NCBI RefSeq assembly: GCF_036812735.1
Contig: NZ_CP117523.1
Span: forward strand, 1,798,001 to 1,862,000
DNA length: 64,000 bases
Source of the DNA: Terrisporobacter glycolicus ATCC 14880 = DSM 1288
GTDB lineage: Bacteria > Bacillota > Clostridia > Peptostreptococcales > Peptostreptococcaceae
Direction of reading: 5' to 3'
Made by a program: the position numbers and the translations under genes. How positions within the stretch are numbered: the first letter of the stretch is position 1; each line of letters opens with the position of its first letter. The notes under the pieces are model-generated. The model searched no databases, was not told where the DNA came from, and saw only the letters and a list, made by a program, of their open reading frames with translations. This document shows, one piece after another, positions 53,035 through 62,203 of this stretch.

Positions 53035-53706
53035 ATGAAAATATTAGTAGTAGAAGATAATAAAAAGTTATTACAAACTATTGAAAAGGAACTAAAAAAA
53101 CACTTTGAAGTTGAATGCTGTGAAGATGGAGAAGAAGCTCTTTATCTTATAAAACAAGGAATATATGATTTAGTTGTACTAGATTTAATGTTACCAAGTT
53201 TAGGTGGTATAGATATTCTAAAAAATATAAGAAATAATCATATAGATACACCTGTGCTTATTTTAACAGCCAAAGAAAGTCTTGATGAAAAAGTAGAAGC
53301 TTTTTCTATTGGAGCTAATGATTACTTAACAAAGCCATTTTATATGGAAGAATTAGTTGCAAGAATATATGCAATGCTTAGAACAACAGGAAAATTACAA
53401 ACAAAAAATACATTGGATTTTTATGATTTGCATCTGGATTTGAGTAAAAGAAGAGTATTTTATAAAAATGAAGAAATAGAACTGCAAAACAAACAGTTTA
53501 ATTTACTAGAGTACTTCTTATTAAATAAAGGAACTATTTTATTAAAGGAACAAATATATGACAGAATTTGGGGTATGGAATCGGACGCAACTATAGAAAT
53601 TGTGGAAGTATATATAAGTAATTTGAGAAAAATATTAAGTAAATTTGGATATGATAAATGTATAAAAACTAAGCGTAAGGTTGGGTATATGTTTGATGAT
53701 AAATAA
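53035..53706 (+). CDS. OmpR-family response regulator
   Basis: A 223-residue regulator. Receiver domain 1-118 with the phosphorylation site Asp50 (VLDLMLPS), TAKE and KPFYMEE; C-terminal winged helix (about 128-222) with the LLEYFLLNKG and VEVYISNLRKIL recognition region. The sensor kinase start overlaps its end by 11 bases. Target genes unknown. Confidence 0.94.
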   Translation: MKILVVEDNKKLLQTIEKELKKHFEVECCEDGEEALYLIKQGIYDLVVLDLMLPSLGGIDILKNIRNNHIDTPVLILTAKESLDEKVEAFSIGANDYLTKPFYMEELVARIYAMLRTTGKLQTKNTLDFYDLHLDLSKRRVFYKNEEIELQNKQFNLLEYFLLNKGTILLKEQIYDRIWGMESDATIEIVEVYISNLRKILSKFGYDKCIKTKRKVGYMFDDK

Positions 53707-54925
53707 AAAAGTCTTTAATGATACTAAAGATAAACTGATTAAAATTAATATTTTAGTAGTATCTAGCTTTTTAATTATTTTTTCTCTTTTTACATTTTTT
53801 TATTTTCAAAGCATAACTTATAATAGTATAGATGATAAGTTAAAAGAAGAATACGAATATATTAGTATGCAAGTAAACAGGAGTTCATATTTAAACCCTA
53901 TAGTTTTAAATGATCCTAGGGATTTAGTATATATTTATAAAAATAATAGGCTTATATATTATACAAAAAGTGATTATTTTAATGAATATGTACCCTCAGA
54001 AGAAGGTAATGAAATAAATGCATGTTTTACTTACAAAAAAGGAAATTACACATTCAGAGAGTTATCGATAACAATAAATAATATGAAAATTAGAATAATA
54101 AGAAATATTGATTCTGAGCTTTCCTCATTAAAACAATTACTTTTTGTTATAGGAATTGGAATAGTATTTTCTATTATTATTACATATTTCGTTGCTCTAT
54201 ATTTGACACGAAAGGCCTTGTTACCAATAGAAAATGCTTGGCATACACAAGCTAAATTTATTCAAGACGCCTCTCATGAACTAAGAACTCCAATTACAAT
54301 AGTATCATCTAAATTACAAAGTCTTTTGACTGTACCAAATAATACAATAAGTGATGAAGTGGAAACTATAGCAGATGCTATGAATGAAACTAGAAGGCTA
54401 AAAAAGATGATTAAAGATTTATTATCTCTTTCAAAAGAAGACTCTATAACAAAATTGAAAATTGAAGAAATAAATATGGTAGATTTAGTTGAAGAGATAT
54501 ATAGAGATTATATTGATATAGCAAATATTCAAAATAAAGTTTTAAAATACGAAAATAATCTTAAAAATCCATTGATTTTAAGCGATAGAAACAAGCTTAA
54601 ACAATTATTATTAATATTTATAGATAATGCATTTAAATACACGGATACGAATGACGAGATAAGATTTACGCTAGACGAAAAAGATAATAAAATAGTTTGT
54701 TTAATACTAGATACAGGCATTGGAATTAAGGAAAGTGATTTAAAACATATTTTTGATAGATTTTTTAGAAGTGATAATGTAAGAAATCAAGATATTGATG
54801 GATCAGGAATTGGTTTATCAATTGCAAAAATGATAAGTATAAATCTTAAGTGTAAGATAAAACCTTATTCTGTAGTAAACGAAGGATCTAAATTTGAAAT
54901 AATAATACCTAGAGAAATTTCTTAA
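53696..54925 (+). CDS. Sensor histidine kinase
   Basis: A 409-residue kinase: membrane helix 1 (about 17-38), an external domain of about 110 residues, membrane helix 2 (about 152-174), HisKA with His194 (ASHELRTPI), and an ATPase domain with NAFKYT, DTGIGI and GSGIGLSIAK. ATG 53696 is chosen as it overlaps the regulator gene; an earlier TTG at 53681 is possible. Signal unknown. Confidence 0.92.
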   Translation: MINKKVFNDTKDKLIKINILVVSSFLIIFSLFTFFYFQSITYNSIDDKLKEEYEYISMQVNRSSYLNPIVLNDPRDLVYIYKNNRLIYYTKSDYFNEYVPSEEGNEINACFTYKKGNYTFRELSITINNMKIRIIRNIDSELSSLKQLLFVIGIGIVFSIIITYFVALYLTRKALLPIENAWHTQAKFIQDASHELRTPITIVSSKLQSLLTVPNNTISDEVETIADAMNETRRLKKMIKDLLSLSKEDSITKLKIEEINMVDLVEEIYRDYIDIANIQNKVLKYENNLKNPLILSDRNKLKQLLLIFIDNAFKYTDTNDEIRFTLDEKDNKIVCLILDTGIGIKESDLKHIFDRFFRSDNVRNQDIDGSGIGLSIAKMISINLKCKIKPYSVVNEGSKFEIIIPREIS

Positions 54926-55047
54926 ATAAAGTTTTTTCCGTTATAAAGTGGTTATAAATGAAATATAATATACATATCTATTCATATAATGTTAACCTTT
55001 ATTGCAAAAAATTAATATTATATAGTGATACATTAGGAGGAGAAATA

Positions 55048-55365
55048 ATGCCAAGTATATTAAATAATTCTCAATTTTATAATAAAGTTAGAACGTCAGA
55101 TAAGTTAGTAGTAATGGATTTTTTTGCAACGTGGTGTGGACCTTGTAAAATGCTAGCGCCCATATTTGAATCTTTAAGCGATGAAATGTCCGATAAAGTT
55201 GACTTTGCTAAAATTGATATTGATAGAAGTCTAGAAGTGGTAGAGGAGTATAAAATAGTTTCTGTTCCAACAATGATAATGTTTAAAAATGGAAAAGAAG
55301 TTCAAAGAATAGTAGGGTTCGTTCCAAAGGAACAAATAAAATCTAAAATAAAGGCTCATTTATAA
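55048..55365 (+). CDS. trxA: Thioredoxin
   Basis: A 105-residue thioredoxin with the active site WCGPC (29-33) and cis-Pro segment VSVPTMIMF. ATG 55048 has GGAGGAG 7 bases upstream; a longer frame from 54958 has no support. It is coupled with a reductase gene 25 bases downstream, forming a thiol redox pair in the cytosol. Confidence 0.94.
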   Translation: MPSILNNSQFYNKVRTSDKLVVMDFFATWCGPCKMLAPIFESLSDEMSDKVDFAKIDIDRSLEVVEEYKIVSVPTMIMFKNGKEVQRIVGFVPKEQIKSKIKAHL

Positions 55366-55390
55366 GAGCTGTGAATTGTGGTGAATAATA

Positions 55391-56281
55391 ATGAGGTATG
55401 ATATAGCAATCGTAGGAAGTGGGCCAGCTGGCCTTTCAGCGGCAATAAACGCGAAAATTAGAAATAAAAATATAATAGTATTTGGAAATGATAATTTGAG
55501 TAACAAACTAGAGAAAGCTCCAGAAATAAACAACTATTTAGGATTTCATGAAATTAGTGGAGAAGATCTAAAAAGCAAATTTAAGCACCATATAGATAGT
55601 ATGGGAATTAAAGTTTCTAATAATAAAATTACAAATATTTATGCTATGGGTGATTATTTTGCTTTAATGAGTGGTGAAAATATGTTTGAAGCTACTACAG
55701 TTATATTAGCAACAGGCGTTCAATATGGCAAACCAATTAAAGGTGAAGAAGAATATTTAGGTAGAGGTGTAGGCTATTGTGCTACTTGTGATGCTCCTTT
55801 ATATAGAGAAAAAACTGTAGCTATTATAGGTTACAATAAAGAATCTGAAGAAGAAGCAAATTTTTTAAATGAAATAGCATCTAAAACATATTTTATACCA
55901 ATGTATAAAAAAGAAGGACTTATGAGAGGTAATGATTTAGATACAAGTATAGAAGTTATAAATGAAAGGCCAGTTGAAATAAAAGGAGAAATGTTAGTAA
56001 ATCAAGTATCATTTAAAAATAGTGCTATAGACGTAGATGGAGTTTTTGTAATAAAAGATAGTGCATCTCCAAAAACTTTAGTTCCAGGACTTGAAGTTGA
56101 TGAGTCGCACGTTAAAGTTGATATAAATATGAATACTAATATTGCTGGGTGCTTTGCATGTGGAGATATAGCTGGTAAACCTTATTCTTATATTAAATCA
56201 GCTGGGCAAGGTCAAATAGCAGCAATTAATGCAGTGTCATATATAGATCAATTAAAAGTAAAAGAAAAAAATATTAAATAA
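55391..56281 (+). CDS. Thioredoxin-reductase-like flavoprotein, FFTR type (NADPH-independent candidate)
   Basis: A 296-residue flavoprotein. FAD motifs are intact: GSGPAGLSAAI near the start and GCFACGDIAG near the end. The redox pair is CATC (Cys130, Cys133). The pyridine-nucleotide domain lacks both expected motifs: where GxGxxA should be it reads IIGYNKESEEEA, and HRRxxxR is replaced by IPMYKKEG. That is the pattern described for ferredoxin-linked flavin thioredoxin reductases of Clostridia. Located directly after thioredoxin. Confidence 0.85.
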   Translation: MRYDIAIVGSGPAGLSAAINAKIRNKNIIVFGNDNLSNKLEKAPEINNYLGFHEISGEDLKSKFKHHIDSMGIKVSNNKITNIYAMGDYFALMSGENMFEATTVILATGVQYGKPIKGEEEYLGRGVGYCATCDAPLYREKTVAIIGYNKESEEEANFLNEIASKTYFIPMYKKEGLMRGNDLDTSIEVINERPVEIKGEMLVNQVSFKNSAIDVDGVFVIKDSASPKTLVPGLEVDESHVKVDINMNTNIAGCFACGDIAGKPYSYIKSAGQGQIAAINAVSYIDQLKVKEKNIK

Positions 56282-56419
56282 AATTTTCAGAGTTAATATT
56301 AATGATTTTTAATTCAAAAGTCATAATATATTAACTCTTTTTTATTGCAGAAATAAATATTAAGTTAATATTATAGCTTTGTGTAAATATTTATTATATA
56401 AAAAATAATAAAAAAGTAC

Positions 56420-56468
56420 TTGATAAAACTAGTTAAGTGTACTATTATTTAGTTAAGTAAGTACTTAA
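56420..56468 (+). promoter_or_regulatory. ArsR-gene promoter with repeated TTAAGT operator
   Basis: TTGATA (56420-56425), 17 bases, TATTAT (56443-56448). AGTTAAGT occurs at 56431 and 56451, 20 bases apart, and the second copy belongs to the inverted repeat TTAAGTAAGTACTTAA (56453-56468). Positions suit self-repression. Confidence 0.6.
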
Positions 56469-56484
56469 ATAAAAAGAGGTATCC

Positions 56485-56856
56485 ATGGAAACTTTAGTAA
56501 AGGTATTTAAAGCGCTAAGTGATGAAACTAGATTGAAGATTTTAATGATTATATCTAGTAAAGTTATGTGCCAAAAAGGCATATCAAAGCATTTGCAGAT
56601 TTCAGACTCAGCAGTTTCTCAGCATATTAAAATATTAAAAGAGGCAAATATTTTAACAGGATATAAAGAAGGATATTATGTTTTTTATAAAATTAATGAA
56701 GAAGTTTTTAATGAATGTATATCTTTTATGAAGTTTATAAATGATGATGATCAAAATTTTATACATATGACAAATATTGAAACTAGTAAAAACTGTTGTG
56801 GAAATACCTGTAAAGGGAAGTCAAAATGTTGTAGGAAAAGGGAGAATTTAAAATGA
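56485..56856 (+). CDS. ArsR/SmtB-family regulator with Cys-rich tail
   Basis: A 123-residue winged-helix repressor: LSDETRLKILMI, CQKGISKHLQISDSAVSQHIKILKEA and GYYVFYKI. After the domain a tail reads NCCGNTCKGKSKCCRK, a likely soft-metal or metalloid ligand set, along with Cys in the recognition region. It overlaps the next gene by 4 bases. The inducer could be a metal, arsenite or a redox signal; nothing here decides it. Confidence 0.88.
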   Translation: METLVKVFKALSDETRLKILMIISSKVMCQKGISKHLQISDSAVSQHIKILKEANILTGYKEGYYVFYKINEEVFNECISFMKFINDDDQNFIHMTNIETSKNCCGNTCKGKSKCCRKRENLK

Positions 56857-57224
56857 AAATTTGTATACCAGTAGTAGAAAATAAAGGAATGGAAAGTACT
56901 CCATATAATCACTTTGGGTCAGCTCCAAAATTTTTAGTTGTTAACTTAGATGGAGAAGAAGTAGAGGTAATAGATAATGGTGATTTAAATCACGAACACG
57001 GAAAATGTCAACCAATGAAAGCTTTAGCTAACAAAGCTGTAGATGTTGTTATAGTAAGAGGAATAGGTGCTGGAGCAATATCTAAATTAAATAGTATGGG
57101 AACAAAAGTATTTAGAGGTGTTGAAGGAAACGTAAAAGAAAACCTTGAATTATTAAAAGAAAATAAATTAGTTGAGTTTACTGCAAATAATGGTTGCAAT
57201 CACCATGATTGTGGAAATCACTAA
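56853..57224 (+). CDS. NifX/NifB-type dinitrogenase iron-molybdenum cofactor-binding protein
   Basis: A 123-residue protein with the NifX-like fold (PF02579): IPVVENKGMESTPYNHFGSAPKF, then RGIGAGAISKLNSMG. An HEHGKCQPM loop and the tail NNGCNHHDCGNH add Cys and His ligands. Such proteins in non-fixing anaerobes are thought to bind iron or iron-sulfur clusters. Co-expressed with the ArsR gene through a 4-base overlap. Confidence 0.87.
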   Translation: MKICIPVVENKGMESTPYNHFGSAPKFLVVNLDGEEVEVIDNGDLNHEHGKCQPMKALANKAVDVVIVRGIGAGAISKLNSMGTKVFRGVEGNVKENLELLKENKLVEFTANNGCNHHDCGNH

Positions 57225-57230
57225 AAAACA

Positions 57231-57270
57231 AAAAACATCTTGAAGCAATATTAGCTTCAAGATGTTTTTA
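57231..57270. terminator. Terminator after the NifX-like gene
   Basis: Perfect 16-bp stem: AAAAACATCTTGAAGC (57231-57246) with GCTTCAAGATGTTTTT (57254-57269). Confidence 0.93.
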
Positions 57271-57274
57271 CTTA

Positions 57275-57739
57275 TTACTCTATATTATTGATATTTTTTT
57301 TACATTCCTCGATTTTGTCTGAAAATGCATTTAAAGTTTCTTCAAGTTGGCTAATATTAACATCAGAAATATCGTAGTTTAAAAATAAATTTTCCACATC
57401 TGTTGTTAAAGAAGTTATTGCATTATTCAAGTTTAAAAAATTATTAAAATTATCAAGTTTTTTAGCTTTTTTAAATTTACTTAAATCTTTTTGTATAAAT
57501 GAAACTATTTCAATTTCATTATCAAATATACCCTTACCCAGTGGGTAAGGCTCAATTCTTTGCAAGAAATATTGATTCTTATGATTTATATTGTATGTAT
57601 ATGTAATATCTAAATCATCAATTTTAAATTTAATAAAATATAAATATCCTCTAACACGGGTTATTTTAGTAGCTCCAATTTGTCTAAGTAGTATTTCAAT
57701 AGAATCGCCTTTTGTACTATAAGTATCTATGATTTTCAT
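57275..57739 (-). CDS. Hypothetical protein, 154 residues
   Basis: Unrecognised cytosolic protein. The N-terminal 75 residues form a beta-rich domain (KGDSIEILLRQIGATKITRVRG, then YTYNINHKNQYFLQRIEPYP); the rest is helical with coiled-coil character (LSKFKKAKKLDNFNNFLNLNN, DKIEECKKNINNIE). It lies 17 bases before the ArsB-type gene's end... on the same strand downstream of nothing obvious, so it is probably its own unit. Confidence 0.55.
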   Translation of the reverse strand: MKIIDTYSTKGDSIEILLRQIGATKITRVRGYLYFIKFKIDDLDITYTYNINHKNQYFLQRIEPYPLGKGIFDNEIEIVSFIQKDLSKFKKAKKLDNFNNFLNLNNAITSLTTDVENLFLNYDISDVNISQLEETLNAFSDKIEECKKNINNIE

Positions 57740-57755
57740 TATATCACCATCCTAG

Positions 57756-59015
57756 TTAATATTTTAATAATAAATATATGGTTGAAATAAAAACTGTCAG
57801 TAACATGACTGGGAAGCCAAGTTTAAAGTATTTTTTAAAAGAAATATCATACCCATGCTTCTCACCAATATTTGCTAAGACCACATTGGCTGAAGCACCT
57901 ATTAATGTTCCGTTTCCACCAAGACAAGCACCTAAAGACGTTGCCCACCAAAGTGGCATAACATCCATTCCTTGAGATTGCATAGTAAGTATTAATGGAA
58001 TTAAAGTGGCTACAAATGGTATATTGTCAAGGAAAGAAGATATTATAGCTGAAATCCATAATATAAGACACATTGTGTATGTAGTATTTCCTTTTGTTAA
58101 ATTTATTAAAAACTGTGCAAGGTTATCTATAACACCTGACTCAGAAAGTCCACCTACAACTATAAATAAACCTATGAAAAATAATATTGTACTCCACTCA
58201 ACACTACTTATTATCTCATTTGTATCTTGTTTTCCTATGATAAGCATAACACATGCCCCAGACAAAGCAATCATAGAAGATTCTATATTTAAACTACTAT
58301 GAAAAATAAATCCAAGCAAGATTAAAAATAAAACACAGATACTTTTATAAAGTAGAGGTCTGTCTTGTATAGCCTTTTCCTCATCTAAAGAAGTAATACA
58401 TGCCTCGTTTGCCATATTTGAAATGTCTTTTTTATATATGAACTTAAAACATATAATTACAGCAAATAAAATAACTACAACAACAGGTCCAACATTAATA
58501 ATAAAATCAGAAAAACTTAAATTTGCCGCACTACCAATCATTATATTTGGAGGGTCTCCTATTAAAGTAGATGTACCTCCAACATTAGAAGCAATTATTT
58601 CTGTCATAAGAAATGGAATTGGGTTAACATTAAGAATCTGACATATTACAATGGTCATAGGGCCTACTAATAATACAGTTGTTACGTTATCTAACAATGC
58701 AGATAATACAGCTGTAATAACAATAAAGTAAATCATTATTTTCCAAGGATTTCCTTTAGACTTCTTTGCTGAATAAATAGCAATATATTCGAATAAACCT
58801 GAATTTTTAACTATTGATACTACAATCATCATACCCATAAGTACCCCAATAGTATTAAAGTCTATATGTGAAATAGCTTTCTCTAAAGTTAAAACATTGG
58901 TAATTATCATAAGGACAGCACCACTAATAGCAGCCACAGTTCTATCTATTTTTTCTGTTACAATAAATAGTATTACTGCTGCAAAGATTAAAACTGATAT
59001 AATTTGATTACTCAT
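57756..59015 (-). CDS. ArsB/NhaD-type ion transporter (IT superfamily, SLC13-like)
   Basis: A 419-residue membrane protein with about eleven segments. SNVGGTSTLIGDPPNIMIG and the second-half GACLGGNGTLIGASANVV are the paired helical hairpin motifs of the ArsB/NhaD group; SALLDNVTTVLLVGP and SSFLDNIPFVATLIP are the matching inverted repeats. Members export arsenite or exchange sodium and protons. Nothing here decides the substrate; the ArsR gene nearby is convergent and separate. AGGTGAT precedes the ATG. The downstream 154-residue gene on the same strand may share the transcript. Confidence 0.88.
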   Translation of the reverse strand: MSNQIISVLIFAAVILFIVTEKIDRTVAAISGAVLMIITNVLTLEKAISHIDFNTIGVLMGMMIVVSIVKNSGLFEYIAIYSAKKSKGNPWKIMIYFIVITAVLSALLDNVTTVLLVGPMTIVICQILNVNPIPFLMTEIIASNVGGTSTLIGDPPNIMIGSAANLSFSDFIINVGPVVVVILFAVIICFKFIYKKDISNMANEACITSLDEEKAIQDRPLLYKSICVLFLILLGFIFHSSLNIESSMIALSGACVMLIIGKQDTNEIISSVEWSTILFFIGLFIVVGGLSESGVIDNLAQFLINLTKGNTTYTMCLILWISAIISSFLDNIPFVATLIPLILTMQSQGMDVMPLWWATSLGACLGGNGTLIGASANVVLANIGEKHGYDISFKKYFKLGFPVMLLTVFISTIYLLLKY

Positions 59016-59239
59016 AAAATCACCTCCATAGTCATTGAATAATTAGAAAGACTAGCCACAATATTAATATTAGCATATATTTCCAAAAAGGTAATGGTAA
59101 AACGGATTTTTCATTGTTAATATATTAATTAAAGAGAAAATAAAAAAGTACTATGACAATGCCTTCGCTTTATATAAAGGTATTTAAAATTATAATAATA
59201 AACTTGTATTAAGGAAGTAAATTAGGATATAATTATTAA

Positions 59240-59253
59240 CAAACACAAGTTCG
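59240..59253 (+). promoter_or_regulatory. LexA-box-like site before recQ
   Basis: CAAAC-ACAA-GTTCG differs by one base from the Firmicute SOS-box form CGAAC-N4-GTTCG. It lies 17 bases before the recQ start codon, near the ribosome site. A weak candidate. Confidence 0.35.
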
Positions 59254-59270
59254 TATATAGGAGATGAAAT

Positions 59271-61748
59271 ATGTATAAAAAACCTATAGAAATATTGGAA
59301 AAGTATTTTGGATACAAAGAATTTAGAAAAGGTCAAGAAGAGATAATTAATTCCATACTAAATAAAAAAGATGTGGTAGCTATAATGCCAACAGGTGGTG
59401 GAAAGTCATTATGTTACCAAATTCCAGCACTTATATTAGATGGTATTACCATAGTTATATCGCCACTAATATCATTAATGAAAGATCAAGTAGATACTTT
59501 AAATTCAATGAATATTAAATCATCATATATAAATAGTTCTTTATCAGACAATAAAATAAAAAATATATTAAATGGTGTATATAATGATGAATATAAGATT
59601 ATATATGTTGCCCCAGAAAGGTTAGATAATTATGATTTTATAAATGTTATAAAAAGAGCAAATATAAGTCAAATTGCAGTAGATGAGGCTCACTGTATTT
59701 CACAATGGGGTCATGATTTTAGAAAAAGTTATACTAAAATATCAAATTTTATTTGTGATTTAGAAGAAAGACCTATAGTTACAGCTTTTACTGCAACTGC
59801 ATCTACTAAAGTAAAAGAAGACATAATAAAGAATTTAAAGCTGCAAAATTACAAGGAGTATATTACAGGATTTAATAGAGATAATTTGGAAATAAACATA
59901 GTTAAAAACTGTAATAAAAAAGAATATATATTAAGTTATATGGAAAAAAATAAAGACAATAGCGGAATAGTATATGCTGCTACTAGAAAATCTGTAGAAG
60001 CAATATATGAAAGCTTAAAAAGAAGAAATTATTCTGTTGTAAAATACCATGGTGGATTGAATAATGAAGATAGACAGCACTATCAGGAGCTATTTGTAAA
60101 GGATGAAAAAAATATAATGATAGCAACAAATGCCTTTGGTATGGGGATAGATAAAAGTAATATTAGGTGGATTCTTCACTATAATATGCCACAAAGTATA
60201 GAAAACTATTATCAAGAAATAGGTAGAGCTGGAAGGGATGGAGAAAAAAGTAAATGTACGTTACTGTTTTCTCCACAAGATATTCAGACGCAAAAACTAC
60301 TTATTGATTCTGGAATATCTAATATGGAAAGAAAACAAAGTCAGTATATTAAATTACAACAGATAATAGATTTAGTTTATAGTAATGATTGTTATAGGAA
60401 AAGTATTTTAAACTACTTTGGAGAAGAGTTTGAAAATAAATGTGACAATTGTAGTAATTGTTTAAATAGGGGAATTATGGTTGATAAGAGTGAGGATGCT
60501 ATGAAGGTAATCTCCTGTATTGTCAGAATGAAAAGAAGCTATGGAATAAATATGATTGTGGATGTACTTAGAGGATCTAAAAATAAGAAAGTAATTAGTT
60601 TAGGTTTTAATGGTTTATCTACATATGGTATTATGAAAAACTATAAAAGTGAGGATTTAAAAATATTTATTAATACTTTAATATCTCATGGTTACTTAGA
60701 TATGGTAGAAAGTGTTTCAAATAATACTTCTTTTGCAACTATAAGAATTAACAACATGTCAAAAGAAGTAATCAAGGGTAATAAAAAAGTAATGTTATAT
60801 GAAATTTTTTCACAAGAAGATGAAAAAGAAGTTAATTATCTATATGAAAAATTGAAAGAGATAAGATTTGTCGTAGCTAAGAAAAATAATATTGCACCAT
60901 ATATGGTATTTTCTGATTCTACTTTAATGGAGATGAGCAAGAAGTATCCAATAAATAAAGAAGAAATGCTAGGTATATCTGGTGTAGGAGAAGTTAAATT
61001 TGATAAATATGGTGAGATGTTTATTGGAGAAATAATAAAATATACAGATGAAAATAATATAAAAATAAATAGTACAAAAGAAGAAAATAGTAATTTAAAA
61101 CAATACGATGAATTTTTATATGTAAATAGTAATAAAGAACTATATGAGAGACTTAAAGAACTTCGAGCTTTTTATGCAAAGAAAGAAAATACTATTTTCT
61201 ATAAAATACTATCTAAAAATACACTAAAAGAAATTAGTGGAAGATATCCTATAAGTGAAAAGGAATTATTAGACATTAGTGGTATAGGTTCAGTAAAATT
61301 CAAAAAATATGGTGAAGAGATTATTAAAGTTGTAAAGGAATACTTAGAAGAGAAAAATATGAATCCTCCTTGGAAAGAAAAAAAGAAGCTTAGTATAGTT
61401 ATAGACGGAGAGAATCGTAAAAATAACGAAATAGCCTTAGATTTGCTCAATCAAGGGAGAGAGTTAAATGATGTAAGTTTAGAAGTTGAAGTATCTCCAG
61501 CAACTTTACTAACTTATGTTAATGACTATATTGTGGAAGGTAATACTTTAAATTTTGATTTAGAATTAAATGAATATTATAATGAAAATGAAAAAGATAA
61601 AATATTAAAAGCTATAGATGAGTGTAAAAGTCAAAGTTTAAATTTAATCAAAAAAATACTTCCATCCAACATTAAATATGAAAGTATTATGGCAGTAATA
61701 ATTGAAAATAATTTAAATTTGTCAAATAAAAAGAAGGAATTATGTTAA
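59271..61748 (+). CDS. recQ: RecQ-family DNA helicase with two HRDC domains
   Basis: An 825-residue 3'-5' DNA helicase. Helicase motifs: PTGGGKSLCYQIP, DEAHCISQWGHDF, TAFTATA, ATNAFGMGIDK and YYQEIGRAGRDG. The zinc site is FENKCDNCSNCL, followed by a winged helix. Two HRDC domains follow (about 520-595 and 625-695, each with LSGxGxxKFxKYG-like ends) and a C-terminal helix-turn-helix region (about 710-820). Most RecQ proteins have one HRDC. ATG 59271 has TAGGAG upstream. Confidence 0.94.
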   Translation: MYKKPIEILEKYFGYKEFRKGQEEIINSILNKKDVVAIMPTGGGKSLCYQIPALILDGITIVISPLISLMKDQVDTLNSMNIKSSYINSSLSDNKIKNILNGVYNDEYKIIYVAPERLDNYDFINVIKRANISQIAVDEAHCISQWGHDFRKSYTKISNFICDLEERPIVTAFTATASTKVKEDIIKNLKLQNYKEYITGFNRDNLEINIVKNCNKKEYILSYMEKNKDNSGIVYAATRKSVEAIYESLKRRNYSVVKYHGGLNNEDRQHYQELFVKDEKNIMIATNAFGMGIDKSNIRWILHYNMPQSIENYYQEIGRAGRDGEKSKCTLLFSPQDIQTQKLLIDSGISNMERKQSQYIKLQQIIDLVYSNDCYRKSILNYFGEEFENKCDNCSNCLNRGIMVDKSEDAMKVISCIVRMKRSYGINMIVDVLRGSKNKKVISLGFNGLSTYGIMKNYKSEDLKIFINTLISHGYLDMVESVSNNTSFATIRINNMSKEVIKGNKKVMLYEIFSQEDEKEVNYLYEKLKEIRFVVAKKNNIAPYMVFSDSTLMEMSKKYPINKEEMLGISGVGEVKFDKYGEMFIGEIIKYTDENNIKINSTKEENSNLKQYDEFLYVNSNKELYERLKELRAFYAKKENTIFYKILSKNTLKEISGRYPISEKELLDISGIGSVKFKKYGEEIIKVVKEYLEEKNMNPPWKEKKKLSIVIDGENRKNNEIALDLLNQGRELNDVSLEVEVSPATLLTYVNDYIVEGNTLNFDLELNEYYNENEKDKILKAIDECKSQSLNLIKKILPSNIKYESIMAVIIENNLNLSNKKKELC

Positions 61749-61796
61749 GCATTATAGAATAAGTAATCTAATTATACTTATTGGTGGAGGCTTAAT

Positions 61797-62039
61797 ATGG
61801 AGAGATGGAAAAAACTCAATGTACTTGTAAGCTTAGGAGGTTTAGCATTTTTTATAATAAGTTTATTATTTGTTAGGTACAATCCTTTAATACTTTGCTT
61901 AGCGGCATTTGGGTTAGGTGTTGCATGGAAAGGTTTTAAGAATATTTATAAAAATGTAGATCCACCTAATAAGGAAAAAGCATCAAATCCTTATGATAAA
62001 AACATAGTAAAAAAGAAAAAAAAGAAAAGAAAAAGATAA
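61797..62039 (+). CDS. Small two-span membrane protein
   Basis: An 80-residue protein with two hydrophobic segments (about 7-26 and 29-46) and a basic tail ending KKKKKKRKR. GGTGGAGG lies upstream. It follows recQ by 48 bases and precedes a terminator, so it may share its transcript. Function unknown. Confidence 0.7.
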   Translation: MERWKKLNVLVSLGGLAFFIISLLFVRYNPLILCLAAFGLGVAWKGFKNIYKNVDPPNKEKASNPYDKNIVKKKKKKRKR

Positions 62040-62045
62040 TTATTC

Positions 62046-62086
62046 ATAAAGCCATAGTATATTATTACTATGGCTTTATATTTTTA
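62046..62086 (+). terminator. Terminator after the recQ group
   Basis: Perfect 14-bp stem ATAAAGCCATAGTA (62046-62059) with TACTATGGCTTTAT (62066-62079), then ATTTTT. Confidence 0.9.
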
Positions 62087-62203
62087 ATAAATAAGTTGAG
62101 ATATAAAAAAATATATATGTATTTCTTGGGAAATATATATTACATATATAAATAAGACGTATTAAGAATAAAATTATTATATGTTTTAAATAAGGAGGTT
62201 TAT

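Noticed and set aside
57756-59015. Arsenic resistance operon formed by the ArsR gene and the ArsB-type carrier
   Set aside because: The genes are convergent, separated by another gene and a strong terminator, and the carrier family is broad.
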